Source: Candidatus Sulfotelmatobacter sp. (lineage in GTDB: Bacteria; Vulcanimicrobiota; Vulcanimicrobiia; Vulcanimicrobiales; Vulcanimicrobiaceae). Taken from it: 35,307 nucleotides of DNA. The stretch is taken from NCBI GenBank assembly GCA_035504415.1, contig DATJRY010000002.1:1-35307 (forward strand), in the 5' to 3' direction. The notes beneath the pieces were generated by a model. It was not told the DNA's origin and made no database searches. It saw only the letters and a program-made list of their open reading frames with translations. Made by a program: the position numbers and the translations under genes. Shown in pieces: positions 33,120-35,307 of the stretch. Each line of letters starts with the position of its first letter. Position 1 is the stretch's first letter.

Positions 33120-34286
33120 TCACGTGACCGGGACCTCGGCCAGTGCGCGCGTCGCGTCGAGCGCGCCGCGCAGGTCGGCCAACAGATCGTCGATCCCCTC
33201 GATGCCGACTGAGAGGCGCAACAGACCGTCGGTGACGCCGCGCCGCTCGCGGTCGGGCTTGGGGATCGAGCCGTGCGTCATGCGCGCGGGATGGCAGAGC
33301 AGCGACTCGACGCCGCCCAGCGACTCGGCCAGCGAGAACAGCCGCACGTGCTTGGCGAACTCGAGCGCGCGCGACTCCGGTCCACGCATCACGAACGAGA
33401 CCATCCCGCCGAAGCCGCGCATCTGGCGCTTCGCCAGCTCGTGCTGCGGGTGCGAGGGCAGACCCGGGTAGTAGACCTGCGCGACGTCGTCACGCGCGGC
33501 GAGAAACTCGGCGACGGCGATCGCGTTGCGCTCGTGCTCGCGCATGCGCAGCGCCAGCGTCTTGGCGCCGCGCAGCGTCAGGAACGCGTCGAACGGACCG
33601 GGGACGCCGCCGACCGCGTTCTGATGGAACTTGATCTGCTCGGCCAACGCGTCGTCGTTGGTGATGGCGATGCCGCCGACGACGTCGCTGTGGCCGCCGA
33701 TGTACTTGGTCGTCGAGTGCACGACGACGTCGGCGCCCAGCGCCAGCGGCGACTGAAAGTAGGGTGAGGCGAAGGTGTTGTCGACGACGACGACCTGACC
33801 CGGCTGGCGCAGCGCGACGATCGCCGCGATGTCGACCAGCTTGAGCAGCGGATTGGTGGGCGTCTCGAGCCAGAACAGCTTGGTGTTCGGTTGGATCGCC
33901 GCGCGGACGGCGTCGAGGTCGGTCATGTCGACGTAGGTGAAGGTGAGCCCGTAGCGGACCAGGACCTTCGAGAACAGGCGATACGTGCCGCCGTAGAGGT
34001 CGTCGCCGACGACGACGTGATCGCCGGACGAGAGCAGGTTCATCACCGCCGACGTCGCCGCCATCCCCGAGCCGAACGCGTAGCCGTGTTCGCCGTTCTC
34101 GAGCGCGGCGAGCTGCCGCTCGAGCGCCAAGCGCGTCGGATTGATCGTGCGCGAGTAGTCGAAGCCCTTGGTGACGCCGACCTCTTCGAGGGTGTAGGTC
34201 GAGGTGGCGTAGATCGGGACGATGGTCGCGCCGGTGGCGGGATCGGCGTCTTGTCCGGTATGAATGGCGCGCGTCGCGAAGTCCAT
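33120..34286 (-). CDS. Cystathionine gamma-lyase/gamma-synthase (PLP, Cys/Met metabolism)
   Basis: This 388-residue fold-type I PLP enzyme (PF01053) carries DYSRTINPTRLALE (PLP phosphate Tyr/Arg of the neighbour subunit) and FGSGMAATSAVMNLL. It also has Asp169 in VVVDNTFASPYFQ (pyridine N), the Schiff-base Lys194 in HSTTKYIGGHSD, and SLGGVESLLCHPARMTH near the C-terminus. The family covers cystathionine gamma-lyase, gamma-synthase and O-acylhomoserine sulfhydrylases. Directly preceding it (stop TAA, then ATG with no gap) is cystathionine beta-synthase, so a lyase completing reverse transsulfuration (homocysteine to cysteine) is most likely. Gamma-synthase activity cannot be excluded from sequence. 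Confidence 0.93.
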   Translation of the reverse strand: MDFATRAIHTGQDADPATGATIVPIYATSTYTLEEVGVTKGFDYSRTINPTRLALERQLAALENGEHGYAFGSGMAATSAVMNLLSSGDHVVVGDDLYGGTYRLFSKVLVRYGLTFTYVDMTDLDAVRAAIQPNTKLFWLETPTNPLLKLVDIAAIVALRQPGQVVVVDNTFASPYFQSPLALGADVVVHSTTKYIGGHSDVVGGIAITNDDALAEQIKFHQNAVGGVPGPFDAFLTLRGAKTLALRMREHERNAIAVAEFLAARDDVAQVYYPGLPSHPQHELAKRQMRGFGGMVSFVMRGPESRALEFAKHVRLFSLAESLGGVESLLCHPARMTHGSIPKPDRERRGVTDGLLRLSVGIEGIDDLLADLRGALDATRALAEVPVT

Positions 34287-35307
34287 TTAGCTCTGCTGGG
34301 CGGAGAGGAAGGAGATGATGTCCTGGCGGGTGACGACGCCGACCGGGCGGCCCGAGTCGGTGACGACGATCGCGGCGTTGGCCATCGTCAGGAGCTTGTA
34401 GGCGCGGCCGACTTCGACGTCGTGTTCGAGCATCGGGAACGGCCGGCCCATCACGTCGCCGACCGGCTTGTGGACGATGTCGGCGTGGTCGAAGACGGCC
34501 TGCATGACCGCCACGTCGTTGATCGAGCCGACGACCTCGTTTGCGCGCACCACCGGGATCTGGGATATCTCGTAGCGGCGCAGCAGGTCGAGCGCCTCCT
34601 TCACCGGCTGCTGCTCGGTGACGGTGATCAGCGGCGGCAGCGGCTGCTTCGTGCGCAGCACGTCGCCGACGGTGTCCTTGCGCCGCTCGTCCTCGAGGAA
34701 GCCGTTGGCGTGCATCCACTCATCGTTGAAGATCTTCGACATGTAGCCGCGGCCCGAGTCGGGCATCATTACGACCATCACCGCGTCGGCCGGCAAATCC
34801 TTGGCGATGCGCTGTGCCGCGACGGCCGCGGTGCCCGACGAGCCGCCCACCAGCAGCCCTTCCTCGCGCGCGATGCGGCGCGCCATCAGGAAGCTCTCCT
34901 TGTCCGTCACGCGCAAGATCTGGTCGATGACGCGCATGTCGACGGTCTGCGGGAGGTAGCTCATCCCGATCCCTTCGACCTTGTACGATTTGGGCGTGTC
35001 GCCGCTGTAGATCGAGCCCTCGGGATCGGCCCCGACGACGACCAGCGCCGGATTCTGTTCCTTCAGAAAGCGGGCGGTCCCGGAGATCGTCCCGCCGGTC
35101 CCCATCCCGCTGACGAAGTGCGTGATGCGCCCCGCGGTCTGCTCCCAAATCTCGGGGCCGGTCGTCACGTAGTGCGCGCCGGGGTTCTGCGCGTTGTGCC
35201 ACTGGTCGGGCTGGATCGCGCCGGGGATCTCGGCCGTCAGGCGGTTCGCGACGCCGTAGTACGACTCCGGAGAGTCGTTCGGGACGTTGGTCGGCGTGAC
35301 GACGACC
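34287..35307 (-). CDS. Cystathionine beta-synthase with C-terminal CBS pair (N-terminus beyond window)
   Basis: This is the partial 3' part of a fold-type II PLP enzyme that condenses serine (or O-acetylserine) with homocysteine. In-frame codons run to the window edge, beginning VVVTPTNVPNDSPESYYGVA, then QNPGAHYVTTGPEIWEQT. The catalytic-domain motifs VSGMGTGGTISGTARFLKE and GGSSGTAAVAAQR (PLP-phosphate loop) are present; the Schiff-base Lys lies in the missing N-terminal part. The last about 115 residues form two CBS motifs (TVTEQQPVKEALDLL with ISQIPVVRANEVVGSIND, and MLEHDVEVGRAYKLL with PVGVVTRQDIISFL), a Bateman module that may bind an adenosyl ligand. The module and the adjoining gamma-lyase gene favour CBS over a plain cysteine synthase. 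Confidence 0.94.
   Translation of the reverse strand, partial: VVVTPTNVPNDSPESYYGVANRLTAEIPGAIQPDQWHNAQNPGAHYVTTGPEIWEQTAGRITHFVSGMGTGGTISGTARFLKEQNPALVVVGADPEGSIYSGDTPKSYKVEGIGMSYLPQTVDMRVIDQILRVTDKESFLMARRIAREEGLLVGGSSGTAAVAAQRIAKDLPADAVMVVMMPDSGRGYMSKIFNDEWMHANGFLEDERRKDTVGDVLRTKQPLPPLITVTEQQPVKEALDLLRRYEISQIPVVRANEVVGSINDVAVMQAVFDHADIVHKPVGDVMGRPFPMLEHDVEVGRAYKLLTMANAAIVVTDSGRPVGVVTRQDIISFLSAQQS

Overview
This is a high-GC bacterial chromosome segment (my impression is roughly two thirds G+C) packed with short-gap or overlapping genes. Its housekeeping content is the 3' end of an rRNA operon, dnaE, ftsQ-ftsA-ftsZ and histidine genes. Several traits together suggest a deep-branching, poorly cultured lineage: a succinate dehydrogenase with an HdrB-like third subunit, short-form HisG with HisZ, frequent GTG/TTG starts, and secreted proteins with Pro/Ser/Thr-rich linkers. 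The Eremiobacterota/Vulcanimicrobiota (WPS-2) group would fit. That placement is inference from gene content only. No transposase, integrase, phage gene or CRISPR array is visible.

Layout. 1-684: end of 23S rRNA, spacer hairpins, 5S rRNA and an intrinsic terminator. 710-4511: a periplasmic amino-acid-type binding protein (-), a 36-residue membrane peptide (+) and a large exported M16 metallopeptidase (+). 4517-4540: a perfect bidirectional terminator. 4566-8163 (-): sdhA-sdhB-sdhE, a succinate dehydrogenase/fumarate reductase in which an HdrB-like CCG-domain protein stands where haem/quinone membrane anchors would be expected. 8164-8406: a control region with a candidate promoter and a cluster of GC-rich palindromes. 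8407-9486 (-): a GAF-GGDEF diguanylate cyclase. 9616-18636 (+): one tightly coupled run, dnaE-hisZ-hisG-crotonase-acyl-CoA ligase-hisD. 18691-26926 (+): a lipoprotein, a HAD phosphatase coupled to ftsQ, ftsA, ftsZ, a two-TM K+ channel with RCK domains, an M20 amidohydrolase, an SRPBCC protein, and an FmdB-type zinc ribbon with a good sigma70-like promoter plus a small membrane protein.

26939-35307 is mostly on the minus strand. It carries a methyltransferase-like protein with a long Pro-rich tail, tRNA-Leu(CAA), a GH35-type beta-galactosidase-like enzyme whose reading frame runs through the whole tRNA gene, a divergent esterase (+), a small lipoprotein, a frameshifted DJ-1/PfpI gene, and a reverse-transsulfuration pair. 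That pair is a cystathionine gamma-lyase/synthase and a cystathionine beta-synthase cut by the window end.

The most unusual items are the GH35 frame that terminates only at the 3' end of a same-strand tRNA gene, and the SdhABE complex. In the latter, SdhB has an added cysteine at the [3Fe-4S] site and an HdrC-like tail, matching an SdhE with two complete CCG motifs. I did not find a clearly new multi-gene system. The rest is well-known families in somewhat unusual arrangements.
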